A stretch of DNA of 64,000 nucleotides from Streptomyces sp. V2I9 (GCF_030817475.1 NZ_JAUSZJ010000002.1:6772626-6836625), one strand, 5' to 3'; positions 17,696 to 26,765 are shown, counted from the first letter of the stretch. The notes: a model not told the origin generated them from the letters alone. Translations and numbers: made by a program.

Positions 17696-18823
17696 GTGGC
17701 CCGTACGGTGGGCGTCGAGGAAGAGCTGCTGCTGGTCGACGCGGCCAGTGGGGAGGCGCGGGCACTGTCCTCGGCGGTGCTGGCGATCGCCGAGAGGGAA
17801 GCGGTCGGGGAGTCGGCCTTCGAATCGGAACTGCACCGCCAGCAACTGGAGTTCTCCACGCACCCCTGTGCCGACATGGGTGAACTGGGGACCGCTGTCC
17901 GCCGCTGGCGGGCCGAAGCGATACGGCACGCCGCCGACGCCGGCGCGTCGGTCGCGGCCCTCGCCACCTCACCGCTCCCGGTCAGCCCCGAGATCGGCGC
18001 GGGGGAGCGGTACCGGTGGATGGCCGAGCACTTCGGGCTGACCGCCCAGGAGCAGCTGACCTGTGGATGCCACGTCCATGTCTCGGTGGAGTCGGACGAG
18101 GAGGGCGTCGCCGTGCTCGACCGGATGCGGTGCTGGCTGCCCGTGCTGCTCGCCCTGAGCGCCAACTCCCCGTTCTGGCAGGGGCAGGACAGCGGGTACA
18201 GCAGCTACCGCAGCCGGGTATGGGGGCGCTGGCCCTCGGCGGGCCCGGTGGGGGTCCACGGATCCGCCGAGGCCTACCACGCCGAGGTACGGTCCCTGGT
18301 CGACACCGGGGTGCTCCGGGACGAGGGGATGGTCTACTTCGACGCGCGCCTCTCGCACCGATACCCCACTGTGGAGGTGAGGGTCGCGGACGTCTGCCTG
18401 GACCCGGCCGACACGGTGCTGCTGGCCACGCTGGTACGCGGTCTGGTGGAGACGGCCGCACGGGAGTGGCGGGCCGGCCGTCCCGCCCCGGACACCAGCG
18501 TGGGCCTGCTGCGGGTGGCCTCCTGGCGGGCCGGCCGCTCGGGTCTGGACGACCGGCTGGTCCATCCGCTCACCCTCCGGCCGGAGCCCGTGCGCGACGT
18601 TCTGCGGGCCCTGATGGACCACGTGCGGGACGCGCTCGCGGACAGCGGTGACCTGGAGGCCGCCGAGAAGGCGCTGGCCGCCGTGGACCGGCGCGGCAAC
18701 GGGGCACAGATCCAGCGCGAGATCCTGGCGCGGACCGGGAGCCTGCGCGAGACGGTCGCGGAATGCGTCCGGATCACGGCGGGCGAGCCCGCCACGGAGC
18801 GACCGCACGAACACACCGTATGA
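17696..18823 (+). CDS. Carboxylate-amine ligase, YbdK / glutamate-cysteine ligase 2 family
   Basis: 375 residues. It starts TVGVEEELLLVDAASGEARAL, the family's Glu-rich metal/ATP site, and carries CGCHVHVSV, LALSANSPFWQGQDSGYSSYRSR and the C-terminal GNGAQIQRE region. These enzymes join glutamate to cysteine or a related amine with ATP; actinobacterial members are often only weak glutamate-cysteine ligases and their natural substrate is unsettled. The GTG at 17696 is chosen over an in-frame GTG 30 bases upstream because AGGAGG sits seven bases before it. Confidence 0.88.
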   Translation: MARTVGVEEELLLVDAASGEARALSSAVLAIAEREAVGESAFESELHRQQLEFSTHPCADMGELGTAVRRWRAEAIRHAADAGASVAALATSPLPVSPEIGAGERYRWMAEHFGLTAQEQLTCGCHVHVSVESDEEGVAVLDRMRCWLPVLLALSANSPFWQGQDSGYSSYRSRVWGRWPSAGPVGVHGSAEAYHAEVRSLVDTGVLRDEGMVYFDARLSHRYPTVEVRVADVCLDPADTVLLATLVRGLVETAAREWRAGRPAPDTSVGLLRVASWRAGRSGLDDRLVHPLTLRPEPVRDVLRALMDHVRDALADSGDLEAAEKALAAVDRRGNGAQIQREILARTGSLRETVAECVRITAGEPATERPHEHTV

Positions 18824-18890
18824 GCCACCCCGCCTGAACGACCCCGGATGAACCACCCGGACGAACGACACCAGAGGAACGGAGCAGCCC

Positions 18891-19455
18891 ATGTCCCACC
18901 AACGCTCTCGGCGACCGCCGCATCCTGGCCATCGTCACCAACTACGGCGTCGAGCAGGACGAGCTCGTCGTCCCCGTGAAGCACCTGCGGGACCACGGAG
19001 CGCAGGTCAGCGTGGCGGCGGTCTCCACCGACGAGATCCGTACCCTCGTCGGCGACCGCGATCCCGGCGACTCCGTGCGCCCCGACCTCACGCTCGACGA
19101 CGTCGACCCCGGCGCGTACGATCTCCTGCTGGTCCCGGGCGGCACGCTGAACGCCGACTCGCTGCGCCTGGAGGACGCCACCACCCGCATCGTCAGCTCG
19201 TTCGCCGCTTCCGGCCGGCCGGTGGCCGCCATCTGCCACGGGCCGTGGGCGCTGGTGGAGGGCGGCTACGTCAACGGCAAGACGCTGACCTCGTACGCCT
19301 CGCTGCGCACCGACATCACCAACGCGGGCGGCACCTGGGTCGACAAGCCCGTCGTGCGCGACGACGCCTGCGGCTGGCCGCTGATCACCTCCCGCACCCC
19401 GGGCGACCTGGAGGACTTCCTCGGCGAGATCGACGCCGTGCTCGCGGAGGAGTGA
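18891..19455 (+). pseudogene. DJ-1/PfpI-family protein, frameshifted just after the start
   Basis: The body reads as a type 1 glutamine amidotransferase-like PfpI/DJ-1 protein (GDRRILAIVTNYGVEQDE, LLLVPGGTLNADSL) with the nucleophile elbow Cys in VAAICHGPWALVEGG and a standard C-terminal end. The only well-placed start (ATG 18891, ribosome site GGAACGGAG) is in another frame. The frame must change between about 18903 and 18910 to join MSHQ to the ALGDRRIL body. In the body frame the first usable start is GTG 18976, which would remove strand 1 of the fold. So this is either a one-base indel mutation or a sequencing error. If functional, the protein would be a stress-related hydrolase/chaperone of the YhbO/PfpI kind. 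Confidence 0.7.
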
Positions 19456-19561
19456 GCGGAGGAGCGATCCGTCACCGCCGCCCGGCGCACCCCCGAACCG
19501 GTCGGTCCACCGGGCGCGGAGCCCTCGCGGAGATGCACGGGGCGGGGGCTCGCCCCGGTGG

Positions 19562-20590
19562 TCAGTTCAGCGTCTGGGTCAGTGCGCTGTGCGTCGACGT
19601 GTGCACGACCCGTGCGTGTGCGCCGTTGACCAGCGGGAGGTACGGCGGCACGTGGCCGCACTCGACATCGGCGACGATCGGCACGCCGAGCGGACCGAGG
19701 GCCTCCAGCACGGCCTGGTGCTGCGTGAGCGAGGACGTGTCCGGGGCCGAGGTGCGGCCCACGAGTACGGCGTTGGCCGCGTCGAAGAATCCGGCCAGCC
19801 GCATCCCGTGCAGATAGCGGCAGATCGCGAACGCGTCGTCGCCGGCCGCCTCCACGTACACGAGGAGGCCCTCCGGGGCGTGCGTCCGGGCGAAGGCCGA
19901 GGTGTCGAGGTACGGCGTGCCCGCCACGTTGGCCAGCATCTCGGTGCAGCCCCCGATGAGCCGCCCGGCGACGTCCACGTCGCCGCCGCCGTCCAGCCGG
20001 GTCCACCGCCCCGGCGTGTCGAGCGTGAACGCGCGGACGTCCGGGTGGAGCGCGTAGTCGTCCCATGCCTCGGCCCGGTGCCGCTCCGGCGGGGTCTGGG
20101 AGAACCGATGGCCCGGCGGCGCGGCCACGATGTCCAACCAGGAGACCAGCCCTTCCGGTGCCCGGCACGGGGTGTCCATCAGGTTGTTCCCGTGCACGGT
20201 CGCGACCCCGGTGAGAAGGGTGAGCGGGGTCATGACGGTGGACATGTCCGAGTAGCCCACCAGCCAGGTCGGCTCGGCCGCGCGCAGCCGGTCCCAGTCG
20301 AGCAGGGCCAGCAGGTCGATCCCCGTCTCCCCGCCCCACGGCGGCACCACCGCCCGGATGCCGGGATCGGTCAGCATCTCCGTCAGCTCCGCCGCCCGGT
20401 CGGCCGCGGGTGCGCTGACGTGCCGGGAGCCGTCCATGCACCGGCCCGTGACGACCTCGTACCCCTGTTCCTCCACCACGCGCACCGCCGTGGCGAGCCG
20501 CTCGCGCAGTTCGTCGGGCACGCCACTCGAGGGGGAGGTGACGCCGATGCGGTCACCGGGCCGGAGGGGACGTGGATATCGCACGGTCAT
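19562..20590 (-). CDS. S66-family serine peptidase (LD-carboxypeptidase / MccF-like)
   Basis: 342 residues. The N-terminus PLRPGDRIGVTSPSSG and the nucleophile elbow with Ser114 in WLVGYSDMS are typical of S66. The C-terminal part carries a Glu in VYVEAAGDDAF and a His in VECGHVPPYLPLVNGAHA to complete the Ser-Glu-His triad. Family members either cleave the L-Ala/D-Ala cross-bond of recycled muropeptides or inactivate microcin C-type peptide-nucleotides. The HGNNLM and SSLTQHQAVLEAL segments look nearer to the MccF side, but sequence alone does not decide. It is divergent from the siderophore-interacting protein gene. Confidence 0.86.
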   Translation of the reverse strand: MTVRYPRPLRPGDRIGVTSPSSGVPDELRERLATAVRVVEEQGYEVVTGRCMDGSRHVSAPAADRAAELTEMLTDPGIRAVVPPWGGETGIDLLALLDWDRLRAAEPTWLVGYSDMSTVMTPLTLLTGVATVHGNNLMDTPCRAPEGLVSWLDIVAAPPGHRFSQTPPERHRAEAWDDYALHPDVRAFTLDTPGRWTRLDGGGDVDVAGRLIGGCTEMLANVAGTPYLDTSAFARTHAPEGLLVYVEAAGDDAFAICRYLHGMRLAGFFDAANAVLVGRTSAPDTSSLTQHQAVLEALGPLGVPIVADVECGHVPPYLPLVNGAHARVVHTSTHSALTQTLN

Positions 20591-20652
20591 GCGCCGGATT
20601 TTGACACAGCGCCGGGCCCGGCTGCCGAGGCGGTCTCGAACCGAGACTCACC

Positions 20653-20671
20653 GAAGGTTAGGCTGTCCTAA
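20653..20671. promoter_or_regulatory. Iron box (DmdR1/IdeR-type) upstream of the siderophore-interacting protein
   Basis: GAAGGTTAGGCTGTCCTAA matches the 19-bp actinobacterial iron-box consensus (TTAGGTTAGGCTAACCTAA) at 15 positions. It lies about 70 bases before the gene start, where it would overlap the promoter and repress it in iron-replete cells. Confidence 0.8.
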
Positions 20672-20741
20672 GTTAGTTCGGTTCTCTCGTCCCTGCGGGC
20701 GAGGCGCTCAGGCCGATCACGCGTACGAAGGGGCAGTGTCC

Positions 20742-21635
20742 ATGACGATCCACCGAGCCGTCGTCGCCCGAGTGCGGCCACTCACCGCGTCCATGACCCG
20801 CGTGACCCTTCACGGGGAAGGCCTGAAGGGCTTCGAGACCACCGGGGTCGGTGACGAGTACGTGCGGATCTTCCTCCCGCACGGTCGGGACCGCACCGAT
20901 GTCTCCCTGCCGCGGACGACCGAGCAGGGCGGCTGGGAGACGCCGGAGGGGCAGCCCGTCGCGCCGATGCGCACGTACACGATCCGCGCGGTGCGACCGG
21001 AGGCGGGTGAGATCGACATCGACTTCGTGCTGCACGAGGGCGGAGTCGCCTCGGCCTGGGCCGCGGAGGCGCGGACCGGGGACGTCATCGGCGTCAACGA
21101 CCCGACCGGCCTCTACAGTCCGCCCGCCGACCTCGCCTGGCAGGTGCTGGTCGCCGACCAGACCGGTCTGCCCGCCGTCGCCCGTCTGCTGGAGAACGCC
21201 CCGGACCACGTCAGGACCCGCGTGGTCCTGGAGGCTCCCGACCCCGCCGCCGTGCTGCCGCTGCGGGAACTGCCCGACTCCAAAGTGACCTGGACCTACG
21301 GCGGGAACGGCCACGGACCGAGCCGTCTGGCCGACCTGGTCGCCGCCGCCGTACCGCCCGGAACGGACCTCACCGGCGGCTATGTGTGGGTCGCGGGGGA
21401 GACCAACGCCCTGCGCGCGGTGCGCCGTTACCTCCGCCGCGATCTGGGGCTGCCGGCGGACCGCTTCAAGGTCGTCGGTTACTGGATACCGAACTCCGAC
21501 ACCTGGTCCGAGCGGTACGAGGCGCTGCCCGACGCGGTGCGCGCCGAGTTGGAGGCCCTGTGGGACGGCCCGGCCGGCGACACCGAGGACGTCACCATCC
21601 GCTACGAGACCCGTCTGAGCGAGTTCGGGCTCTGA
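20742..21635 (+). CDS. Siderophore-interacting protein (flavin ferric-siderophore reductase)
   Basis: 297 residues of the SIP family. The FAD-binding barrel contains the RTYTIRAVRPE motif near residue 80 and the fold ends with a C-terminal NAD(P)H-binding-like domain (VWVAGETNALRAVRRYLRRDLGL, VVGYW). It should reduce Fe(III)-siderophores in the cytoplasm to release iron. A good iron box upstream (20653-20671) supports iron-repressed expression. The MbtH gene with its own box follows 186 bases later, making a small iron-response island without siderophore synthesis genes. Confidence 0.92.
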   Translation: MTIHRAVVARVRPLTASMTRVTLHGEGLKGFETTGVGDEYVRIFLPHGRDRTDVSLPRTTEQGGWETPEGQPVAPMRTYTIRAVRPEAGEIDIDFVLHEGGVASAWAAEARTGDVIGVNDPTGLYSPPADLAWQVLVADQTGLPAVARLLENAPDHVRTRVVLEAPDPAAVLPLRELPDSKVTWTYGGNGHGPSRLADLVAAAVPPGTDLTGGYVWVAGETNALRAVRRYLRRDLGLPADRFKVVGYWIPNSDTWSERYEALPDAVRAELEALWDGPAGDTEDVTIRYETRLSEFGL

Positions 21636-21784
21636 CCACGGAACCGGTACCGCGTGACCGGTGCGCCCGTACGCCGAGGCGTCAGGACGCCGACCGCGCG
21701 CCATCGACTCCGCTGCCGCACACATGAGGTCCGGGTTTCCGTGTGTCAGCAACGGGGTGGGTGGGTAATGTCGTCAGCGATCAA

Positions 21785-21800
21785 GTAAAGGTAGCCTTAC
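21785..21800. promoter_or_regulatory. Candidate iron box upstream of the MbtH gene
   Basis: GTAAAGGTAGCCTTAC, an imperfect palindrome ending 21 bases before the MbtH GTG. It resembles the fprA-upstream site (13 of 16 identical) and, less closely, the DmdR1 consensus. It is close to the start, where a repressor could block transcription. Confidence 0.5.
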
Positions 21801-21821
21801 CCGCGCGACTCGGAGGATTCG

Positions 21822-22040
21822 GTGACCAACCCGTTCGAGGACGAGGAGGGCACCTACCTGGTGCTCGTCAACCACGAAGGGCAGCACTCCTTGTGGCCGG
21901 CGTTCGCCGAGGTGCCCGCCGGATGGACCGTGGCCCATCCGGAGGACTCACGCCAGGCATGCCTGGACTACGTGGAGGAGAACTGGACCGACCTGCGGCC
22001 GAAGAGCCTGATGGAGGGCATGGCGGCCGACCCCGCATGA
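21822..22040 (+). CDS. MbtH-like protein (NRPS adenylation-domain partner)
   Basis: 72 residues with the whole MbtH signature: NPFEDEEGTYLVLVNHEGQHSLWP, the conserved Trp in PAGWTVAHP, and CLDYVEENWTDLRP. MbtH-like proteins bind NRPS adenylation domains and are often needed for their folding and activity. GGAGGA precedes the GTG start. No siderophore NRPS is nearby, so it is an orphan here. It may serve a siderophore NRPS elsewhere in the genome or, in trans, the glycine module at 35 kb. Confidence 0.95.
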   Translation: MTNPFEDEEGTYLVLVNHEGQHSLWPAFAEVPAGWTVAHPEDSRQACLDYVEENWTDLRPKSLMEGMAADPA

Positions 22041-22242
22041 GGACTCCACGGCACCCCCGGCCGCGGAGCCCCGGTCCCCGACGGGAACGCCGCGCAGCCC
22101 CCCGGTCGACCCGCCGTCCCGGCACCACCGGTGGCCCCCGTGTACGGTGCGGGGCCACCGGTGTGCTCGTGGCACGGGCGCGGGACGGAAAACGCCGGCT
22201 GTGCCCCGAAGCCGGTCCGACAGCCCCAGGAGCGCGCCCCGT

Positions 22243-22815
22243 ATGAGCCACCCCGCCCCCGGCCTTCCCTTCCCCGACGCCCTCCGCCCCGACGCGTCCC
22301 CCGCGCCGCATCCGCTGCTCGCCCCGGTCATCGGGTACCTCGGCACCTGGCGGGGCACCGGCCGCGGCGGGTACCCGACGCTGGAAGCGGACTTCACGTA
22401 CGCCCAGGAGGTCACGTTCAGCCATGACGGGCGGCCCTTCCTCGCGTACGAGGCCAGGGCCTGGCTGCTCGACGCGGACGGGAACCCGCTGCGGCCGTCC
22501 GCCCGCGAGACCGGCTGGTGGCGGCTGCGGGCGGACGGGCGGATGGAGGCCCTGATCACCCAGCCCACCGGCATCGCGGAGATCCTGTCCGGCCACGTCC
22601 TCGACGGCGCCGTCGAGCTCGCCACCGAGCAGGTGTCCCTCGCCCCCACCGCCAAGCCGGTCGAGGCCACCCGCCGCCGCTACACGCTGACGGACTCCGA
22701 CACGCTCGGCTTCGTCCACGATCTCGCCGCGGTCGGCCGGCCGCTTCAGCACCACCTGTCCGCACAGCTCCGCCGAGAAGCCCCCCGGCAGGTCTGTTCA
22801 GTGGCCGGAGCATGA
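22243..22815 (+). CDS. Nitrobindin-type heme-binding / FABP-like beta-barrel protein
   Basis: 190 residues of the THAP4/nitrobindin family. It has the GTWRGTGRGGYPT motif near residue 35 and a C-terminal HHLSAQLRR containing the heme-ligand-type His. Actinobacterial nitrobindins bind ferric heme and isomerise peroxynitrite to nitrate. CCAGGAG lies upstream of the chosen ATG. It stands alone on the + strand. The heme role is from the family and is not shown by the window. Confidence 0.83.
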   Translation: MSHPAPGLPFPDALRPDASPAPHPLLAPVIGYLGTWRGTGRGGYPTLEADFTYAQEVTFSHDGRPFLAYEARAWLLDADGNPLRPSARETGWWRLRADGRMEALITQPTGIAEILSGHVLDGAVELATEQVSLAPTAKPVEATRRRYTLTDSDTLGFVHDLAAVGRPLQHHLSAQLRREAPRQVCSVAGA

Positions 22816-22890
22816 CCGGGGCGGCGATTGACGGCCGCACCACGGGGCAGGTGGACGGGAAGCACCGGAGAGAACAGGAGCACCGCCCCG

Positions 22891-23319
22891 ATGTCCCTTC
22901 CTTCGTACCCGGACGCCTCGTATCCGGGACAATCCCCAGGCCGTCATGACCCCTACGGCGGCGAGGCGCCCGTACGGACGAACGGGTTCGCGGTCGCCGC
23001 CCTTGTGCTCGGCCTCATCGCCTGTCTCTTCTTCTGGACCATCGTGGGTGGTCTGCTGCTCGGCCTGCTCGCCGTCGTTCTCGGCGTCATCGCCGCACTC
23101 CGCACCCGCCAGGGCCGCGCCCCGCGCCGGGGAATGGCGATAGCCGGCACCGCCTTCGGCGTACTCGGGCTCATCGGCTCCGCGATCATCCTCGTCCTCG
23201 CCGTCTCCGTGCTCGACTCCCGCGAGTTCAGGAACTTCGAGAGCTGCGTGGACAAGGCCGACAGCCGGGCGGCCGAGGACCGGTGCTCCGAGGACCTCAT
23301 CGACGAACTGACCAACTGA
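22891..23319 (+). CDS. DUF4190-domain membrane protein
   Basis: 142 residues. A Pro/Tyr/Gly-rich cytoplasmic head (LPSYPDASYPGQSPGRHDPY) is followed by two membrane spans: FAVAALVLGLIACLFFWTIV continuing into a GGLLLGLLAVVLG hairpin, and AIAGTAFGVLGLIGSAIILV. A short acidic tail with two Cys follows the last span. This is the standard DUF4190 layout. ACAGGAG precedes the ATG. The function is unknown. Confidence 0.82.
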   Translation: MSLPSYPDASYPGQSPGRHDPYGGEAPVRTNGFAVAALVLGLIACLFFWTIVGGLLLGLLAVVLGVIAALRTRQGRAPRRGMAIAGTAFGVLGLIGSAIILVLAVSVLDSREFRNFESCVDKADSRAAEDRCSEDLIDELTN

Positions 23320-23368
23320 CCCTGGGCGCGCAGCCGCCCGGTGAGGCGGACGGCGTAGGCTCGGGGTC

Positions 23369-23755
23369 ATGGTGCACGTACTGAGCAGCAGGATTCTGCT
23401 CCGGCCCACCGACCCCGAGCGTTCGCGTGCCTTCTACGGCGAAGCCCTCGGCCTCGCCGTCCACCGGGAATTCGGTACCGGACCGGAGCGCGGCACGGTC
23501 TACTTCCTCGGCGGCGGATTCCTGGAGCTCTCCGGCAGGGGTGAGGCCCGGCCCTCGCCCTCCGTACGGATCTGGCTCCAGGTCGAGGACGCCGAGGCAG
23601 CCCACGAGGAACTGCGGGCGAACGGGGTGACCGTCCTGCGCCCGCCGAGGCGCGAACCCTGGGGACTGGTGGAGATGTGGATCGAGGATCCCGACGGCGT
23701 GCGGATCGCCGTCGTCCAGGTTCCGGACGATCACCCCCTGCGCTACCGGCCCTGA
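23369..23755 (+). CDS. VOC-family protein (glyoxalase fold)
   Basis: 128 residues with one VOC domain: ILLRPTDPERSRAFYGEALGL at the start and GLVEMWIEDPDGVRIAVVQVP at the end. His and Glu positions for a metal site are incomplete, so it may bind rather than transform its ligand. No operon partner. The substrate is unknown. Confidence 0.82.
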   Translation: MVHVLSSRILLRPTDPERSRAFYGEALGLAVHREFGTGPERGTVYFLGGGFLELSGRGEARPSPSVRIWLQVEDAEAAHEELRANGVTVLRPPRREPWGLVEMWIEDPDGVRIAVVQVPDDHPLRYRP

Positions 23756-23920
23756 CCGACGCCTCCCGCACATCAGTCCACACCCGCCCGTGTGGGGCCG
23801 CCGGTTGCACACGCCACGGGGGTTTGCCACGGTGTGGATGGGTAGGCGGCCCGTTGATCACGGGTGGCACCACCCGCTGGACCGTCCGCAACGGAGCCCC
23901 GAGCAGAGAAGGAGGGTTCG

Positions 23921-23998
23921 ATGTCCTCGAAGCGACGTCGCAAGAAGAAGGCCCGCCGCAAGAACGCCGCGAACCACGGCAAGCGGCCGCAGAGCTGA
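23921..23998 (+). CDS. Ribosomal protein bL37 (25 residues)
   Basis: A 25-residue, very basic peptide, MSSKRRRKKKARRKNAANHG followed by KRPQS. The C-terminal ANHGKRP is the hallmark of the actinobacterial small large-subunit protein bL37 first seen in mycobacterial ribosome structures. GAAGGAGG sits at an ideal distance before the ATG, and a 16-bp terminator follows directly, so this is a complete single-gene transcript despite its size. Confidence 0.85.
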   Translation: MSSKRRRKKKARRKNAANHGKRPQS

Positions 23999-24001
23999 AA
24001 C

Positions 24002-24047
24002 CCGCCGCGCCCCCCGCACGCTTTCCAGCGCGCGGGGGGCGCGGCGG
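24002..24047 (+). terminator. Terminator of the bL37 gene
   Basis: 16-bp perfect stem (CCGCCGCGCCCCCCGC and complement) with a 14-nt loop, starting four bases after the stop codon. Confidence 0.7.
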
Positions 24048-24281
24048 CTTCCGTGGGCCGGGGGAGGGCCGTGCGGAACTCGGGTCCTCATCCTGATGCC
24101 CGGTGGGCGCCGGGTTCACACACCGAGCGGGGCCGAGGGTTCCGTTCCCGGCCGGGCGCAGACCGACGCCGCCGTCCCGGACGCATACGCCGGCATCTTC
24201 TTCGTCCGCCCCGTGGACGGTTCCGTTCGCCGACCACGAGAACGGAACGCGCCCGTCCGGTACGGCCGACCCCAACGTCCG

Positions 24282-25271
24282 TCACGGCTCCACCACGATC
24301 TTGCGGCCGATCCCCGCCCGGTAGCGCTCGATCGCCTGCGGATACCGCTCCAGCGGCAGCCGGTCGCTGATGAACACCGACGCGTCCAGCACCCCGCTCG
24401 CGAAGAGTGCGGCAGCCCGCTCATAGCTGTGCAGGACCGCCATCGACCCGGTGATGGTGATCTCCTGGTTGTAGATCCGGTACGGCTCGATCACCGCTGT
24501 CGTCGCGTAGTCCGCGACCCCGAACCGGAGGAACGTGCCGCCTTTGGCGACCCGCCCCAGCCCGTCCTGGATCGCCGCGGCGTTGCCCGTGGCGTCGATG
24601 ACCACGTCCCAGCCGCCCGGCCGGTCCAGCTCCTCGGCGCGGGCCGCCGCGCCTGTACAGCCCAGGGTCGTCGCGGTCGCCAGCCGCCGGGGGTTGACGT
24701 CCAGCATGTCCACCGACGCGGCGCCGGTGCGCTTGGCCAGCTCCAGCATCATCAGGCCCATGGTCCCCGACCCGTAGATCAGCACCTGCGCCCCCAGGTT
24801 GCCGTTGAGGACGTCGTACCCGCGCACCGCGCAGGACAACGGTTCGATCAGCGCCGCGTCCCGGACGTCGATGTGGTCCGGCAGCCGCACACAGTTGGCG
24901 ACGGGCGCCACCGCGTACTCGGCCGCGCCACCGGGCACGGTGACCCCGATCGCCGCCCAGTTGTCGCACAGGTTGCCGCGCCCCGAACGGCAGTAGCGGC
25001 ACTCGTGGCAGTGCAGCGAGGGGTCCACGGCCACCTTGTCGCCGACGGACAGCTCGGTGACGTCCGCGCCGACGCCGACGATCTCCCCGGCGAACTCGTG
25101 CCCCGGCACGATCGGCAGGGTCGGGGCGAACTCGCCCTGGAGGATGTGGAGATCGGTCCCGCACAGCCCGCACGAGGCGACTTCGACGACCACGTCGCGC
25201 GGGCCGGGCGAGGGGTCCGGGACGGTGGTCACGGAGACCTTGCCAGGGGCTTCGACGATGGCTGCCCTCAT
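24282..25271 (-). CDS. Zinc-dependent medium-chain alcohol/polyol dehydrogenase
   Basis: 329-residue MDR-family dehydrogenase. Catalytic zinc ligands are in SCGLCGTDLH and GHEFAG, and the structural-zinc Cys cluster is DPSLHCHECRYCRSGRGNLC. The NAD(P)-binding fold is VLIYGSGTMGLMMLEL. Such enzymes oxidise sugar alcohols such as sorbitol, mannitol or arabitol. It is last in a sugar ABC-transporter operon and its ATG overlaps the TGA of the permease gene (ATGA), so it was translated in coupling with it. Unlike the transporter genes before it, it is intact. The likely substrate is the sugar alcohol once imported by that transporter. Confidence 0.9.
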   Translation of the reverse strand: MRAAIVEAPGKVSVTTVPDPSPGPRDVVVEVASCGLCGTDLHILQGEFAPTLPIVPGHEFAGEIVGVGADVTELSVGDKVAVDPSLHCHECRYCRSGRGNLCDNWAAIGVTVPGGAAEYAVAPVANCVRLPDHIDVRDAALIEPLSCAVRGYDVLNGNLGAQVLIYGSGTMGLMMLELAKRTGAASVDMLDVNPRRLATATTLGCTGAAARAEELDRPGGWDVVIDATGNAAAIQDGLGRVAKGGTFLRFGVADYATTAVIEPYRIYNQEITITGSMAVLHSYERAAALFASGVLDASVFISDRLPLERYPQAIERYRAGIGRKIVVEP

Positions 25272-25831
25272 TTGACTGCTCCCGGGGAGAGGCCCTGGAC
25301 CAGTTTGTCCTGGGCGGCGTAGCCGGCGACGAGCACCGGCAGGGACACGACCACGGACTCCGCGCACAGCTGGGCGAGGAAGAGGCCCTGACTGGTGACG
25401 AAGGTGGTCAGGTGGACGGGTGCGGTGCCGGCGACCACGCCGGTCAGCACCCGCGCGAACAACAGCTCGTTCCAGCTGAAGATGAAGCAGATCAGGGCGG
25501 TCGCCGCGATGCCGGGACCGGCGACCGGGGCGACGACCCGGCGCAGTACGGTCGGCAGCCGGGCCCCGTCGACCTGCGCCGCCTCGATGATGGAGACGGG
25601 CACGTCCGCGAGGAAGGCCTGCATCATCCACACCGCGACCGGCAGGTTCATCGAGGTGTGGAGCAGGACCAGGAGCCAGATGTTGTCCAGCAGCCCCGTG
25701 TTCTTCGCGAACAGGTACACCGGCAGCAGCCCGGCGACCACCGGGAGCATCTTGGTGGACAGGAAGAAGAACATCACGTCCGTCCACCTGCGCACCCGCC
25801 GGATGGAGAGCGCGTACGCGGCGGGCAGCGC
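25268..25831 (-). pseudogene. Sugar ABC transporter permease (second), N-terminally truncated
   Basis: The readable frame has the C-terminal two-thirds of a MalG-type permease: WTDVMFFFLSTKMLPVVAG, the EAA loop SIIEAAQVDGARLPTVLRRVVAPVAGPG, and FIFSWNELLFARVLTG. A normal protein is about 280 residues; here only about 185 can be read, with the first start-like codon at 25795. The frame can be followed back only to the stop of the preceding permease, where LALPAAYALSIRR abruptly replaces the missing first 90-100 residues and two or more membrane spans. It therefore looks like an internal deletion that fused the ends of the two permease genes. It is very unlikely to form a working channel. Confidence 0.75.
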
Positions 25832-26765
25832 TAAAGGGAGGAGACCACCCGCAGCGCGAAGGTGGCGATGATGATCGTGCCGATCACCACGACCACGCCC
25901 GCGGCGGACGCCAGCCCGTACTCATGGGCTCGGTAGAAGGTCTCGTAGACGGTGTACGGGAGGTTGGCGGTACCCAGACCGCCGGAGGTGATCGTGAACA
26001 CCGCGTCGAAGTTCTGCACGATGTACACCGACCCGAGCAGGACGCCCAGTTCGAGGTAGCGGCGCAGATGCGGCAGGGTCAGATGGCGGAAGATCTGCCA
26101 GGACCCCGCCCCGTCCAGCCGCGCGGCCTCGATGACCTCGGCGGGGCGGCTCTGCAGTCCGGCCAGCAGGATCAGCATCATGAACGGCGTCCACTGCCAC
26201 ACCGGCGCCGCCTCGACCGCGATCAGCGGCATCTCCGACGTCCACTCCGGCTGCGCCACGGCCTCGATGCCGAACAGGTCGCCGAACCAGGTGAGCGCTC
26301 CGTTGAACAAGCCGTACTCCGGGTTGTAGAGCGCGTGTTTCCACAGCAGCGCGGCCGATACCGGTACCAGCAGGAACGGGGTGATCAGCAGGGTGCGCAC
26401 CCCCGGCCGAAGAAGGCCCGGTCGAGCAGCAGCGCGAGGACGAGCCCCAGCAGCACGCTGACGATGACGACGGACGCGGTGAGCACGACGGTCGTCACGA
26501 CCGACTCGCGCAACGCCTCGTCGGTGAACACCGATGCGTAGTTGGAGAACCCGGTGAAGCGGCGCTTCTCCGGCTTGAGGGAAATCCAGTCGAAGAACGA
26601 GATCACCAGCGTCGCCACGAACGGCAGTTGGGTGACGGCGATGAGGAAGACGAGCGCGGGCAGCAGGGGTGCGCGGGTGGCCCACCCGCGCCGCCGGGCG
26701 CCGGGCGGCTTCTTCGCCGGGGCCCGGGGAGGCGTGGCGGCCTCTCGCGTCGCCGTGACGGTCAT
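25831..26765 (-). pseudogene. Sugar ABC transporter permease (first), frameshifted
   Basis: The first part, from ATG 26765, reads through LLPALVFLIAVTQLPFVATL and ends in DRAFFGRG at about 26400. The rest of a MalF-type permease continues in another frame: VRTLLITPFLLVPVSAALLW, the EAA loop EVIEAARLDGAGSWQIFRHL and the end ATFALRVVSSL. The break is at a run of five G (on the coding strand) near 26399; one more G would restore RGVRTLLITPF. This is either a homopolymer deletion or a sequencing error at that run. The ATG overlaps the stop of the binding-protein remnant, the normal operon layout. Confidence 0.8.
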
